DNA from: Methylobacterium platani
Lineage (GTDB): Bacteria > Pseudomonadota > Alphaproteobacteria > Rhizobiales > Beijerinckiaceae
NCBI RefSeq assembly: GCF_001653715.1
Contig: NZ_LWHQ01000083.1
Span: 1 to 59,475 of the forward strand
Direction: 5' to 3'
Length of the DNA: 59,475 bases
Shown here: positions 37,204 to 44,635 of the stretch, piece by piece
Numbering within the stretch: position 1 is the first letter of the stretch
Layout of the letters: each line of letters starts with the position of its first letter
Notes under the pieces: model-generated
Databases searched by the model: none
Seen by the model: only the letters and a program-made list of their open reading frames with translations
Told to the model about the DNA's origin: nothing
Position numbers and translations under genes: made by a program

Positions 37204-37704
37204 TCAGGCGGCCCATTCGGCGAGGCGCGCCTGGGCGTCGCGGGTCTGCGCCGCGAGGCGGGCCTGCTCCTCGGCGAGCAGGATGCGGTCGACCGCGAGC
37301 CCGTGCACCAGGCGCTCGGCGATCCGGATCTCGGCGGCGACGCAGCCGTTCAGCGTCGCCGCGTCGGCCACCGGGCGGACCTGATCCGGCGCGACCCGCG
37401 CGAAATCCCTGACCCGGTCCACCATCAGCGCCAGCGGCGACTCGCCGTGCAGGAGGACGAGGTGGCGATAGAGCGCGATCCTCGCCGTCGCTCCGGCCGC
37501 CGGCCGCACGAGGCCGAACAGGATCGCGAGGTCGAGGACCGGCACGGCGCTGCCGGCGAGGTTGAGGAAGCCCGCGAGCGGCGCCGGCGCCGCCGGCGGC
37601 CGCCACAGCCGGGGGAGCGGCAGGATCTCCCGCACCGCCCGGCGCGGCAGGGCGCAGTCCGTCCCGGCGACATCGACCAGCAGGTAGGCGGTCCCGGTCG
37701 TCAT
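37204..37704 (-). CDS. cheW: CheW-like coupling protein (WspB position)
   Basis: 166 residues, a nearly pure CheW domain: YLLVDVAGTDCALPRRAVREILPLPRL, LAGFLNLAGSAVPVLDLAILFGL and LALMVDRVRDFARV. The C-terminal 25 residues form a charged helix (AEEQARLAAQTRDAQARL). First gene of the chemosensory operon. The 236 bp upstream separate it from the divergent bioM gene and must hold its promoter, but no clear box was recognised. Confidence 0.92.
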   Translation of the reverse strand: MTTGTAYLLVDVAGTDCALPRRAVREILPLPRLWRPPAAPAPLAGFLNLAGSAVPVLDLAILFGLVRPAAGATARIALYRHLVLLHGESPLALMVDRVRDFARVAPDQVRPVADAATLNGCVAAEIRIAERLVHGLAVDRILLAEEQARLAAQTRDAQARLAEWAA

Positions 37705-37940
37705 CGCGTCTGAACCCCGGTGCAGGAGAGCCCGCGCGACACCCGGCCCCGAACCCTGGCCCCGCGGATCGCCGGACAGATAGGGGAGGGGCGCCGAGTT
37801 TCCAAACCCTCCGGCCGCGAAGTTGCCCCTCGCGATCCTGCCCCTCCCAATCCTGCCCTGCGGCCTGTCGCACCGCGCCGGAGGTGCTATGAGGCGCCGC
37901 CCGGGCGACAGGAGCGGCCTTCGATGCAGGAGCGGCCTTG

Positions 37941-38615
37941 ATGATCGAGATCCGGCAGGTCGGCCATGCCTTCGGCGAGCGCGTGGTCCTGCGCGACCTC
38001 ACCCTCGACCTGACGGAGCGGCGGATCGCCGTGGTGGGCGGCAACGGCAGCGGCAAGAGCACCTTCGCGCGCCTCCTCAACGGCCTCCTGGTGCCGACGC
38101 GAGGGGAGGTGCGGGTCGACGGGCTCGACACGCGCCGCGACGGCAAGGCGGTGCGGCGCAAGGTCGGCTTCGTGTTCCAGAACCCCGACAACCAGATCGT
38201 GCTGCCGGTGGTCGCCGAGGACCTCGCCTTCGGGCTGAAGAATCTCGGGCTCCCGAAGGACGAGATCGCCCGGCGCACGGACGAGGCCCTGCGCCGCTAC
38301 GACCTCCATGCCCTGCGCGACCACCCGGCCCATCTCCTCAGCGGCGGGCAGAAGCAGCTGCTGGCCATCGCCGGCGTGCTGGCGATGGCACCCGAGGTGA
38401 TCGTGTTCGACGAGCCGACGACGCTGCTCGACCTGCGCAACAAGCGCCGGGTCGCCGAGGCCATCGACGGGCTGCCCCAGCGCGCGGTCGTGGTCTCGCA
38501 CGACCTCGCTTTCCTGGAGCATTTCGACCGGGTGCTGGTCTTCGAGGACGGCCGCGTCGCGATCGATGATCGCCCGTCCGTGGCGCTCCCGGCCTACGTC
38601 GCGATGATGTCGTGA
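37941..38615 (+). CDS. bioM: biotin ECF transporter ATPase BioM
   Basis: 224 residues from the ATG at 37941 (a TTG directly before is less likely). It is an ABC ATPase of the EcfA/CbiO type: Walker A VVGGNGSGKSTF, the Q-loop FVFQNPDNQIVLP, signature LLSGGQKQLLAIAGVLAM, Walker B VIVFDEPTTLLD and switch His VVVSHDLAFLEHFD. With the next two genes it forms the group I biotin transporter BioMNY. The GTGA overlap couples it to bioN. Confidence 0.93.
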   Translation: MIEIRQVGHAFGERVVLRDLTLDLTERRIAVVGGNGSGKSTFARLLNGLLVPTRGEVRVDGLDTRRDGKAVRRKVGFVFQNPDNQIVLPVVAEDLAFGLKNLGLPKDEIARRTDEALRRYDLHALRDHPAHLLSGGQKQLLAIAGVLAMAPEVIVFDEPTTLLDLRNKRRVAEAIDGLPQRAVVVSHDLAFLEHFDRVLVFEDGRVAIDDRPSVALPAYVAMMS

Positions 38616-39220
38616 CCCCTTACGTCCCGGGGGACAGCCCCGTCCATCGCTGCCCGCCGGGACGCAAGATCCTCGCGCTGGTCGCCGCCGGCACCCTCCT
38701 GTTCGCGTGGCCGCGGCTCGATCTCGCGCTCGCGGCGCTCGCTGCCGCGGCCCTGCTCTCGCGGCTCGCCGGCATCCCGGTCCGGCTGATGCTGGCGCAG
38801 CTGCGGCCGCTCGCCTGGATCCTCGCCGTGCTGGTCCTGGTCCAGCTCGCCCTCGACGGCTGGCAGGCCGGCCTGCTGGTGGCCGCCCGCCTCGCCGCGC
38901 TCGTGCTGCTCGCCGGCCTCGTGACGCTCACCACGCGCAGCGCCGACCTGATCGAGGCGCTGCAGGGCGGCCTTTCCTGGCTCCGGCCCCTGGGCGTCAA
39001 TCCCGCCAAGGTCGGGCTCGCCATCGCGCTCACCCTGCGCTTCATCCCGGTGCTCGCCGCCATCGCCGCGGAGGTGCGCGAGGCCCAGCGGGCCCGGGGC
39101 CTGGAGCGCAGCCTCGTGGCGCTGACCGTCCCGGTCGTCGTGCGGATGCTGAAGATGAGCGACGACATCGCGGCGGCGATCGACGCGCGGTCCTACGACC
39201 CGGATCGCGACAGCCGCTGA
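38612..39220 (+). CDS. bioN: biotin ECF transporter transmembrane subunit BioN
   Basis: 202 residues with a GTG start overlapping the bioM stop. Membrane helices lie at about 20-55, 62-85, 88-110 and 120-150. EcfT-type coupling motifs with Ala-Arg pairs occur in the cytoplasmic part: AQRARGLERS and AIDARSYDPD, the second with Ser where Gly is usual. BioN links the ATPase to the substrate-binding BioY. Confidence 0.92.
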   Translation: MTPYVPGDSPVHRCPPGRKILALVAAGTLLFAWPRLDLALAALAAAALLSRLAGIPVRLMLAQLRPLAWILAVLVLVQLALDGWQAGLLVAARLAALVLLAGLVTLTTRSADLIEALQGGLSWLRPLGVNPAKVGLAIALTLRFIPVLAAIAAEVREAQRARGLERSLVALTVPVVVRMLKMSDDIAAAIDARSYDPDRDSR

Positions 39221-39260
39221 CACACGGACCCCCTATAACGGACATCGCAAAGGACATCGC

Positions 39261-39806
39261 ATGTCGACCCGGGACATCGTCTTCGTCGCGCTCTTCGCCG
39301 CCCTCACCGCCGCGCTCGGCCTATTCCCGCCCGTGACCCTGCCGATGGTCGGCGTGCCGATCACCGCGCAGTCGATGGGGCCGATGCTCGCCGGTACCAT
39401 CGCGGGGTCGAGGCGCGGCGGGGCGGCGCTCGCGCTGTTCGTCCTTCTCGTCTGCGCCGGGCTGCCGCTGATGGCCGGGGGGCGCGGCGGGCTCGGCATC
39501 GTCATGGGGCCGGGGGGCGGCTTCGTGCTGATGTGGCCGGTCGCCGCCTTCGTCATCGGGGTCCTGGTCGAGCGCAGCCTCCGGTCCCTGAGCGCCTGGA
39601 AGGAGGCGCTGATCCTCGTCCTCGGCGGCGTCGTGCTCACCTACGCGGTCGGCATCCCGTGGATCGCCGCGGTCGCCCGGATCGACCTCGCGAAGGCGGC
39701 CCTCGGCTCGGCCTGGTTCCTGCCGGGCGATGCCGCGAAGGTCGTCCTCGTGGTGCTGATCGCCCGGGCGGTGCGCCGGGCCTATCCGACGCTCCAGGCC
39801 CGCTAG
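39261..39806 (+). CDS. bioY: biotin transporter substrate-binding subunit BioY
   Basis: 181 residues, six predicted helices. LPMVGVPITAQSMGPMLAGTIAGSRRGG and the loop GGRGGLGIVMGPGGGFVLMWP are BioY signatures that form the biotin site. AGGAC precedes the ATG. It closes the bioMNY operon. No biotin-biosynthetic gene is nearby. Confidence 0.95.
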   Translation: MSTRDIVFVALFAALTAALGLFPPVTLPMVGVPITAQSMGPMLAGTIAGSRRGGAALALFVLLVCAGLPLMAGGRGGLGIVMGPGGGFVLMWPVAAFVIGVLVERSLRSLSAWKEALILVLGGVVLTYAVGIPWIAAVARIDLAKAALGSAWFLPGDAAKVVLVVLIARAVRRAYPTLQAR

Positions 39807-39837
39807 GTCCGATCGTTGACGCAGGTCCCGAAACCGG

Positions 39838-39866
39838 TTGACCCTGCCGGGCGACGCGCGTAGGGT
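39838..39866 (+). promoter_or_regulatory. candidate promoter of the ilvBN operon
   Basis: TTGACC (39838-39843), a spacer of exactly 17 bp and TAGGGT (39861-39866). The start site would fall near 39873, about 30 bp before the leader peptide. The box pattern resembles the one before rpsM. Confidence 0.6.
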
Positions 39867-39902
39867 CCCCGCCACTCTCTCAAGGGCAGGCTTTTCAGCG
39901 GC

Positions 39903-39953
39903 ATGCGTACGGTCCTTATTGTAGCGGAGGCGCCACCGAAGGGGCGGGCTTGA
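39903..39953 (+). CDS. ilvBN leader peptide
   Basis: A 16-codon frame reads MRTVLIVAEAPPKGRA and stops at TGA. Val-Leu-Ile-Val at codons 4-7 are the products of the pathway whose first enzyme follows, the classical layout of a branched-chain attenuator. It precedes alternative RNA structures and a terminator. Translation was not shown; the call rests on composition and position. Confidence 0.8.
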   Translation: MRTVLIVAEAPPKGRA

Positions 39954-40006
39954 ACAGCCCGGCATCCCATGGGTGGCGCATGCAGGGTCCTTCGGGGCCC
40001 TTTTTT
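39930..40006 (+). promoter_or_regulatory. transcription attenuator of ilvBN (antiterminator arms and terminator)
   Basis: The terminator is AGGGTCC / GGGCCCT (39984-40001) with a TTCG tetraloop followed by six Ts. Competing pairs exist: GCGCCACC (39930-39937) with GGTGGCGC (39972-39979), CCGAAGG (39936-39942) with CCTTCGG (39989-39995, which would open the terminator), and a hairpin CGGGCT/AGCCCG (39945-39961) over the leader stop. A ribosome stalled at the Val-Leu-Ile-Val codons would change which forms. Confidence 0.8.
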
Positions 40007-40060
40007 GTTGCGTAAAACGGACCCGAGAGCGCGGACGAGACCAAGGAACGGAGCGCGGCG

Positions 40061-41839
40061 ATGAGTGCGGGCGAGGTCATGACGGGCGCCGAGATGGTGA
40101 TCCGGGCGTTTCAGGATCAGGGCGTCGACACCCTGTTCGGCTATCCGGGCGGTGCGGTGCTGCCGATCTACGACGCGCTCTTCCACCAGGACTCGGTGAA
40201 GCACATCCTGGTCCGGCACGAGCAGGGCGCGGTGCATGCCGCCGAGGGCTATGCCCGCTCGTCGGGCAAGGTCGGCTGCGTGCTCGTCACCTCGGGGCCG
40301 GGTGCCACCAACATCGTCACCGGCCTGACCGACGCGCTGCTCGATTCGATCCCGCTCGTCTGCATCACCGGCCAGGTGCCGACCCACCTGATCGGCTCCG
40401 ACGCCTTCCAGGAATGCGACACGGTCGGCATCACTCGCAGCTGCACCAAGCACAACTACCTCGTCAAATCGATCGAGGACCTGCCGCGGATCCTGCACGA
40501 GGCGTTCTACGTCGCGTCGCACGGCCGGCCCGGCCCGGTCGTCATCGACCTGCCGAAGGACATCCAGTTCGCCAGCGGCGTCTACCGCCGCCCGGTCGAC
40601 AACAGCCACAAGACCTACAACCCGCAGACTCAAGGAGACCCGGAGAAGATCCGCGCCGCGGTGGCGCTGATGGCGGGTGCCCGCCGGCCGGTCTTCTATA
40701 CCGGCGGCGGCGTGATCAATGCCGGTCCCGAGGCCTCGGCGCTGATGCGCGAGCTCGCCCGCGCCACCGGCTTCCCGGTCACCTCGACGCTGATGGGCTT
40801 AGGTGCCTTTCCGGGCTCCGATCCGCAGTTCCTCGGCATGCTCGGCATGCACGGGACCTACGAGGCGAACCTGGCGATGCACGAATGCGACGTCATGGTC
40901 TGCATCGGCGCGCGCTTCGACGACCGCATCACCGGCCGGCTCGACGCCTTCTCGCCCTTCTCCAAGAAGATCCACGTCGACATCGACGCCTCGTCGATCA
41001 ACAAGACCGTCAAGGCCGATATCGGCATCGTCGGCGATTGCGGCTCGGTGCTCCGCGACATGCTGCGCGAGTGGCGGGCGGTGACGCCGGAGCCCGACCA
41101 GGGTCGCCTGACCGAGTGGCTGTCGAAGATCCGCGGCTGGAAGGCGCGCGAATGCCTCGGCTACTGGCCGTCGGGCACCACCATCAAGCCGCAATACGCG
41201 GTCCAGCGCCTCTACGAGGCGACCAAGGACCGTGAGACCTACGTCACCACGGAGGTCGGCCAGCACCAGATGTGGGCGGCGCAGTACTATAAGTTCGACG
41301 AGCCGAACCGCTGGATGACCTCGGGGGGCTTGGGCACGATGGGCTACGGCCTGCCGGCGGCGATCGGCGCCCAGCTCGCCCATCGCGGCGCCCTGGTGAT
41401 CGACATCGCCGGCGAGGCCTCGATCCAGATGAACATCCAGGAGATGTCGACCGCCGTGCAGTACCGCCTGCCGGTCAAGATCTTCATCCTGAACAACGAG
41501 TACATGGGCATGGTGCGCCAGTGGCAGCAGCTGCTGCACGGCTCGCGCTACTCCGAGAGCTATTCCGAGAGCCTGCCCGACTTCGTGAAGCTGGCCGAAG
41601 CCTACGGCGCCAAGGGCATCCGCTGCTCGGATCCCGGCAGCCTCGACGCCGCGATCGCCGAGATGCTGGACTATGACGGCCCGGTCATCTTCGACTGCAT
41701 CGTCGACAAGACCGAGAACTGCTTCCCGATGATCCCGTCGGGCAAGGCGCACAACGAGATGCTGCTCTCGGACTACCTCGGCGAGACCGGGGCGGACTTA
41801 GGCGACGTGATCTCCGACGAAGGCAAGATGCTGGTCTGA
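40061..41839 (+). CDS. ilvB: acetolactate synthase large subunit
   Basis: 592 residues. This TPP and FAD enzyme condenses two pyruvates, or pyruvate with 2-oxobutyrate, in the first step of Val/Leu/Ile synthesis. The catalytic Glu is in HEQGAVHAAEGYAR, the pyruvate-oxidase-like FAD domain is central, and the TPP site reads GEASIQMNIQEM...NN, with Glu where E. coli has Asp, as in Rhizobiales. YMGMVRQWQQLLH is diagnostic. Controlled by the attenuator 55 bp upstream; ilvN follows after 21 bp. Confidence 0.97.
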   Translation: MSAGEVMTGAEMVIRAFQDQGVDTLFGYPGGAVLPIYDALFHQDSVKHILVRHEQGAVHAAEGYARSSGKVGCVLVTSGPGATNIVTGLTDALLDSIPLVCITGQVPTHLIGSDAFQECDTVGITRSCTKHNYLVKSIEDLPRILHEAFYVASHGRPGPVVIDLPKDIQFASGVYRRPVDNSHKTYNPQTQGDPEKIRAAVALMAGARRPVFYTGGGVINAGPEASALMRELARATGFPVTSTLMGLGAFPGSDPQFLGMLGMHGTYEANLAMHECDVMVCIGARFDDRITGRLDAFSPFSKKIHVDIDASSINKTVKADIGIVGDCGSVLRDMLREWRAVTPEPDQGRLTEWLSKIRGWKARECLGYWPSGTTIKPQYAVQRLYEATKDRETYVTTEVGQHQMWAAQYYKFDEPNRWMTSGGLGTMGYGLPAAIGAQLAHRGALVIDIAGEASIQMNIQEMSTAVQYRLPVKIFILNNEYMGMVRQWQQLLHGSRYSESYSESLPDFVKLAEAYGAKGIRCSDPGSLDAAIAEMLDYDGPVIFDCIVDKTENCFPMIPSGKAHNEMLLSDYLGETGADLGDVISDEGKMLV

Positions 41840-41860
41840 TCGGGCGAGGGTTTGAGGACG

Positions 41861-42403
41861 ATGAACGCCATGAACACCCATTACCCCGATCCGGTCCGCG
41901 TCGAGCCGGTGAACCGCCACACGCTCGCGGTCATCGTCGACAACGAGCCCGGCGTGCTCGCCCGCATCGCCGGCCTGTTCTCCGGCCGCGGCTACAACAT
42001 CGAGAGCCTGACCGTGTCGGAGACCGAGCAGGCCCGGCACATCTCCCGCATCACCATCGTGACCGCGGGCACCAACGCGGTGATCGAGCAGATCAAGGCC
42101 CAGCTCGACCGCCTCGTGCCGGTGCACCGGGTGGTCGACCTCACGCTCCAGGGCGACTCGCTCGAGCGGGAGCTGGCTCTCGTGAAGGTGGCCGGCAAGG
42201 GCGAGCACCGGGTCGAGGCGATGCGGCTCGCCGCCGCCTTCGGCGCCCGCACCCTCGACGCGACGCTGAGCTCGTTCGTGTTCGAGCTGACCGGCACGAC
42301 CGACGAGATCGACCGCTTCGTCAAGCTGATGGCGTCGGTGGGCCTCGTCGAGGTGTCGCGCACCGGCGTCGCCGCGATGGGACGCGGTGCGGAGGCGATG
42401 TAG
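41861..42403 (+). CDS. ilvN: acetolactate synthase regulatory subunit
   Basis: 180 residues from the ATG at 41861, preceded by GAGG; a TTG at 41852 is possible. The ACT domain (about 18-95: LAVIVDNEPGVLARIAGLFSGRGYNIESLTV) binds valine for feedback inhibition, and the C-domain (about 100-172: LVKVAGKGEHRVEAMRLAAAFGARTL) activates the large subunit. The long form makes it IlvH-like. Second gene of the ilvBN operon; converges on the next minus-strand gene. Confidence 0.95.
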   Translation: MNAMNTHYPDPVRVEPVNRHTLAVIVDNEPGVLARIAGLFSGRGYNIESLTVSETEQARHISRITIVTAGTNAVIEQIKAQLDRLVPVHRVVDLTLQGDSLERELALVKVAGKGEHRVEAMRLAAAFGARTLDATLSSFVFELTGTTDEIDRFVKLMASVGLVEVSRTGVAAMGRGAEAM

Positions 42404-42411
42404 CGCTCGAG

Positions 42412-42555
42412 CTACTCGGCGGGCGGGGTGCCGGTGCGCCCCGCCTGGCCGTATTTCCGTTCGAAGCGGTAGACGGCGAAACTCAGGGTGGCGAGACTCG
42501 TCACAGAGATGAATAGGGCGAAACTGAGCATCGCGACGGTGGCGTCCCAGGGCAT
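42412..42555 (-). CDS. membrane microprotein, 47 residues
   Basis: From the ATG at 42555, placed behind a strong AGGAGG with good spacing; the frame is open further upstream but would run into the previous gene. It begins MPWDATVAMLSFALFISVTS, has one transmembrane helix (about 6-28) and a basic tail (RFERKYGQAGRTG). It starts two bases after the stop of the next gene upstream, so the two form a mini-operon. No family recognised. Confidence 0.6.
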   Translation of the reverse strand: MPWDATVAMLSFALFISVTSLATLSFAVYRFERKYGQAGRTGTPPAE

Positions 42556-42557
42556 CG

Positions 42558-42818
42558 TCACTCCTCCTGGCGCAAGAGTCGGATTACTGCGTGACCGATA
42601 CAATGTAAGGCGAGAGAGGCCGCAAACCAAGAGAGGTGCGACCGACCCAGGGTCGCATTCGGATTGCTGACCAACGGTACGATGATCGCCGCTCCGGCGA
42701 CGGCGATTGCCATGGCGTTCACGTAGGCTGCCGACAGCTTGACATGCTCGTTCAGGCGCTTCGCCGCGTGCTTGCGACGCGCAGCAATCTCAGCCGCCTC
42801 AGGCGCTGCCTCGGTCAC
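42558..42818 (-). CDS. small membrane protein, 86 residues
   Basis: GTG start behind GTGAGG. An N-terminal charged amphipathic stretch (about 1-26, EIAARRKHAAKRLNEHVK) precedes two likely transmembrane helices (about 30-50 and 60-80) and a short basic/acidic end (RLLRQEE). Followed at once by the 47-residue membrane protein. No known family recognised. It is unlike a shadow frame because hydrophobic segments and the ribosome site are consistent. Confidence 0.55.
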   Translation of the reverse strand: MTEAAPEAAEIAARRKHAAKRLNEHVKLSAAYVNAMAIAVAGAAIIVPLVSNPNATLGRSHLSWFAASLALHCIGHAVIRLLRQEE

Positions 42819-42890
42819 ACGGGCTGCCTCACTGGTTCATGACCCAGCGTAACCGATCGATCTTCCGCCGTCGATATCCATCTGGACGTA

Positions 42891-42921
42891 CAAAAAATGC
42901 CTCCCCGATGGACGGGAAGGC
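42891..42921 (-). terminator. intrinsic terminator downstream of dps
   Basis: On the minus strand GCCTTCCCG and CGGGGAGGC pair (eight of nine) around TCCAT, followed by ATTTTTT. A second hairpin nearer the gene (42974-43001, TCGGGGC/GCCCCGA arms) may add to it. Confidence 0.7.
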
Positions 42922-43014
42922 AAAACGCCCTTTCGTTTTTCCAGCGCGAGCGGAAGGGCGAGGAAATTCAAAGTCGGGGCCGGCTCAAACGCCAGCCCCG
43001 AACACCCTCTCGCC

Positions 43015-43569
43015 TCAGCGCGCGCCCTTGCCGTCGCCGTCGCGCATCGCGCCGGTCGGCTCCTGGACGTGGGCCTCGAGGAACCACAGCTGCTTGTCGA
43101 CGGCGCGGGAGACCTCGGTGAACAGGTCGGCGGTTCCGGCGTCGCCGGCCTCGTCGGTCTGGTCGATGTTCTCGCGCACGGCGTTGGCGTAGGCCGCGTA
43201 GCGGTCGATCAGGGCCGAGAGGTGGTCGGCGATGGCGTAGACGTCGGTTGGGTAGGGGGTCAGCTTCGAGGACGCGGCGACCACCGAGGCGGTGCCGAGC
43301 GCCGTGGCGCCGAGCTGCACGGCCCGCTCCGCGACCTTGTCGTTGAGGTCGTCGAGCTCGGTGCGGAAGCCGTCGAGCATCTCGTGGATGCCGATGAATT
43401 GCGGGCCCTTCAGGTTCCAGTGCGCCTGCTTGACGGCCAGCGCCAGGTCGATGCCGTCGGCGAGGCGCGCGTTCAGGGTCTGGATCGAGACGCTCTTGGC
43501 GTTCGAATCGGTGCCGTTGCGGGTGCGGTGGCTGTGCGGCTGGCCGGCCTTGCCCTTGGTATCCGTCAT
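43015..43569 (-). CDS. dps: DNA-binding ferritin-like protein Dps
   Basis: 184 residues from the ATG at 43569. The four-helix ferritin-like body has the dinuclear site at the dimer interface: KQAHWNLKGPQFIGIHEMLDG carries the His and Asp/Glu ligands. A flexible basic N-terminal tail (about 1-25, KGKAGQPHSHRTRNG) suits DNA binding. Dps oxidises Fe(II) with peroxide and compacts DNA under starvation or oxidative stress. Probably monocistronic, with the terminators described downstream. Confidence 0.95.
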   Translation of the reverse strand: MTDTKGKAGQPHSHRTRNGTDSNAKSVSIQTLNARLADGIDLALAVKQAHWNLKGPQFIGIHEMLDGFRTELDDLNDKVAERAVQLGATALGTASVVAASSKLTPYPTDVYAIADHLSALIDRYAAYANAVRENIDQTDEAGDAGTADLFTEVSRAVDKQLWFLEAHVQEPTGAMRDGDGKGAR

Positions 43570-43756
43570 GTCGGTCAACTCCGTGGATTTGCCGCAACAA
43601 CGGGACCGGGAGGCGGCCGTTCCGATGCTGCGGCGGGGTTTTGTGGACCGTCCCGGGCTTTTCGGCTGCCCGGTCACGGCGGTCCGGCATCGTGCCGAAG
43701 GGGTTAGGGCGGGGTATCCTGGCGAACACCCCGCCGGGCGACAGCCTGACCTTCCG

Positions 43757-44635
43757 TCAGAGCATCGGCTGACCGCCGGTCACCGGCACGAGCGCGCCGG
43801 TCATGTAGCTGCCCTCCCGCGAGGCGAGGAGGACGTAGGCCGGGGCCAGCTCGGCCGGCTGGCCGGCGCGGCCGAGCGGCGTGTCGGCGCCGAGCTGCTC
43901 GATCTGCTCGGGCTTCTTCACGATCGGCTGGATCGGCGTCCAGACCGGGCCGGGGGCGACGCAGTTCACCCGGATGCCCTTCGGGGCGAGCAGGTTCGAC
44001 AGCCCGACCGTGAGGGTGCTGATCGCCCCCTTGGTGGCGGCGTAGACCAGCATGCTCGCATCGGCGACCTTCGCCTGCTGGCTCGTCGAGTTCACGATCG
44101 CCGAGCCCGGCCGCATGTGCTTCACCGCTTCCTGCGCCAAGTAGATCATCGCGAAGACGTTGGCGCGGAACGAGCCCTCGACGTCGTGGGCGGTGACGTC
44201 GTCGAGCCCTTCGTTCACCACCTGGGCGGCGGCGTTGTTGACGAGCACGTCGATGCGGCCGAACTCGGCCGCGGTTTTCGCGACGATCGCCCGGCAATGC
44301 GCCTCGTCGCGCAGGTCGCCCGGGAGCAGCAGGCAGCGCCGCCCGGCCTTCTCGACCCAGGCCTTCGTGCCTTGCGCGTCCTCCTCCTCGGACTCGAGGT
44401 AGGAGATCGCCACGTCGGCGCCCTCGCGGGCGTAGGCGATGGCGACCGCCCGGCCGATGCCGGAATCGCCCCCGGTGATCAGCGCGATCCGGTCGGTGAG
44501 CAGGCCCTTGCCGACGTAAGACTCCTCGCCGTGGTCCGGGGCAGGATCCATCGGGCCGGTGAGGCCGGGGCGCGGCTGCTGCTGCGCGCCGGGGAAGGGC
44601 GGCCGGGGATAGGCCGCGCGGGGATCGTCGCTCAT
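43757..44635 (-). CDS. SDR-family oxidoreductase (general stress protein 39 / YghA type)
   Basis: 292 residues. A Pro/Gly-rich N-terminal extension (about 1-45, ending GEESYVGKGLLTDR) is typical of the stress-related SDR group. NAD(P) binding by ITGGDSGIGRAVAIAYA, the NNAAAQ segment, catalytic Ser in VNSTSQQ and Tyr-x3-Lys in VYAATKGA. The substrate is unknown (aldehydes or sugars in relatives). Its ATG overlaps the stop of the GMC oxidoreductase gene (ATGA), so it is the third gene of a coupled operon. Confidence 0.92.
   Translation of the reverse strand: MSDDPRAAYPRPPFPGAQQQPRPGLTGPMDPAPDHGEESYVGKGLLTDRIALITGGDSGIGRAVAIAYAREGADVAISYLESEEEDAQGTKAWVEKAGRRCLLLPGDLRDEAHCRAIVAKTAAEFGRIDVLVNNAAAQVVNEGLDDVTAHDVEGSFRANVFAMIYLAQEAVKHMRPGSAIVNSTSQQAKVADASMLVYAATKGAISTLTVGLSNLLAPKGIRVNCVAPGPVWTPIQPIVKKPEQIEQLGADTPLGRAGQPAELAPAYVLLASREGSYMTGALVPVTGGQPML

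Noticed and set aside
35597..38278. 893-residue frame extending CheR upstream through cheW into the bioM region
   Set aside because: The part before the ATG at 37195 is out-of-frame cheW and bioM sequence. CheR similarity begins only after the repeat.
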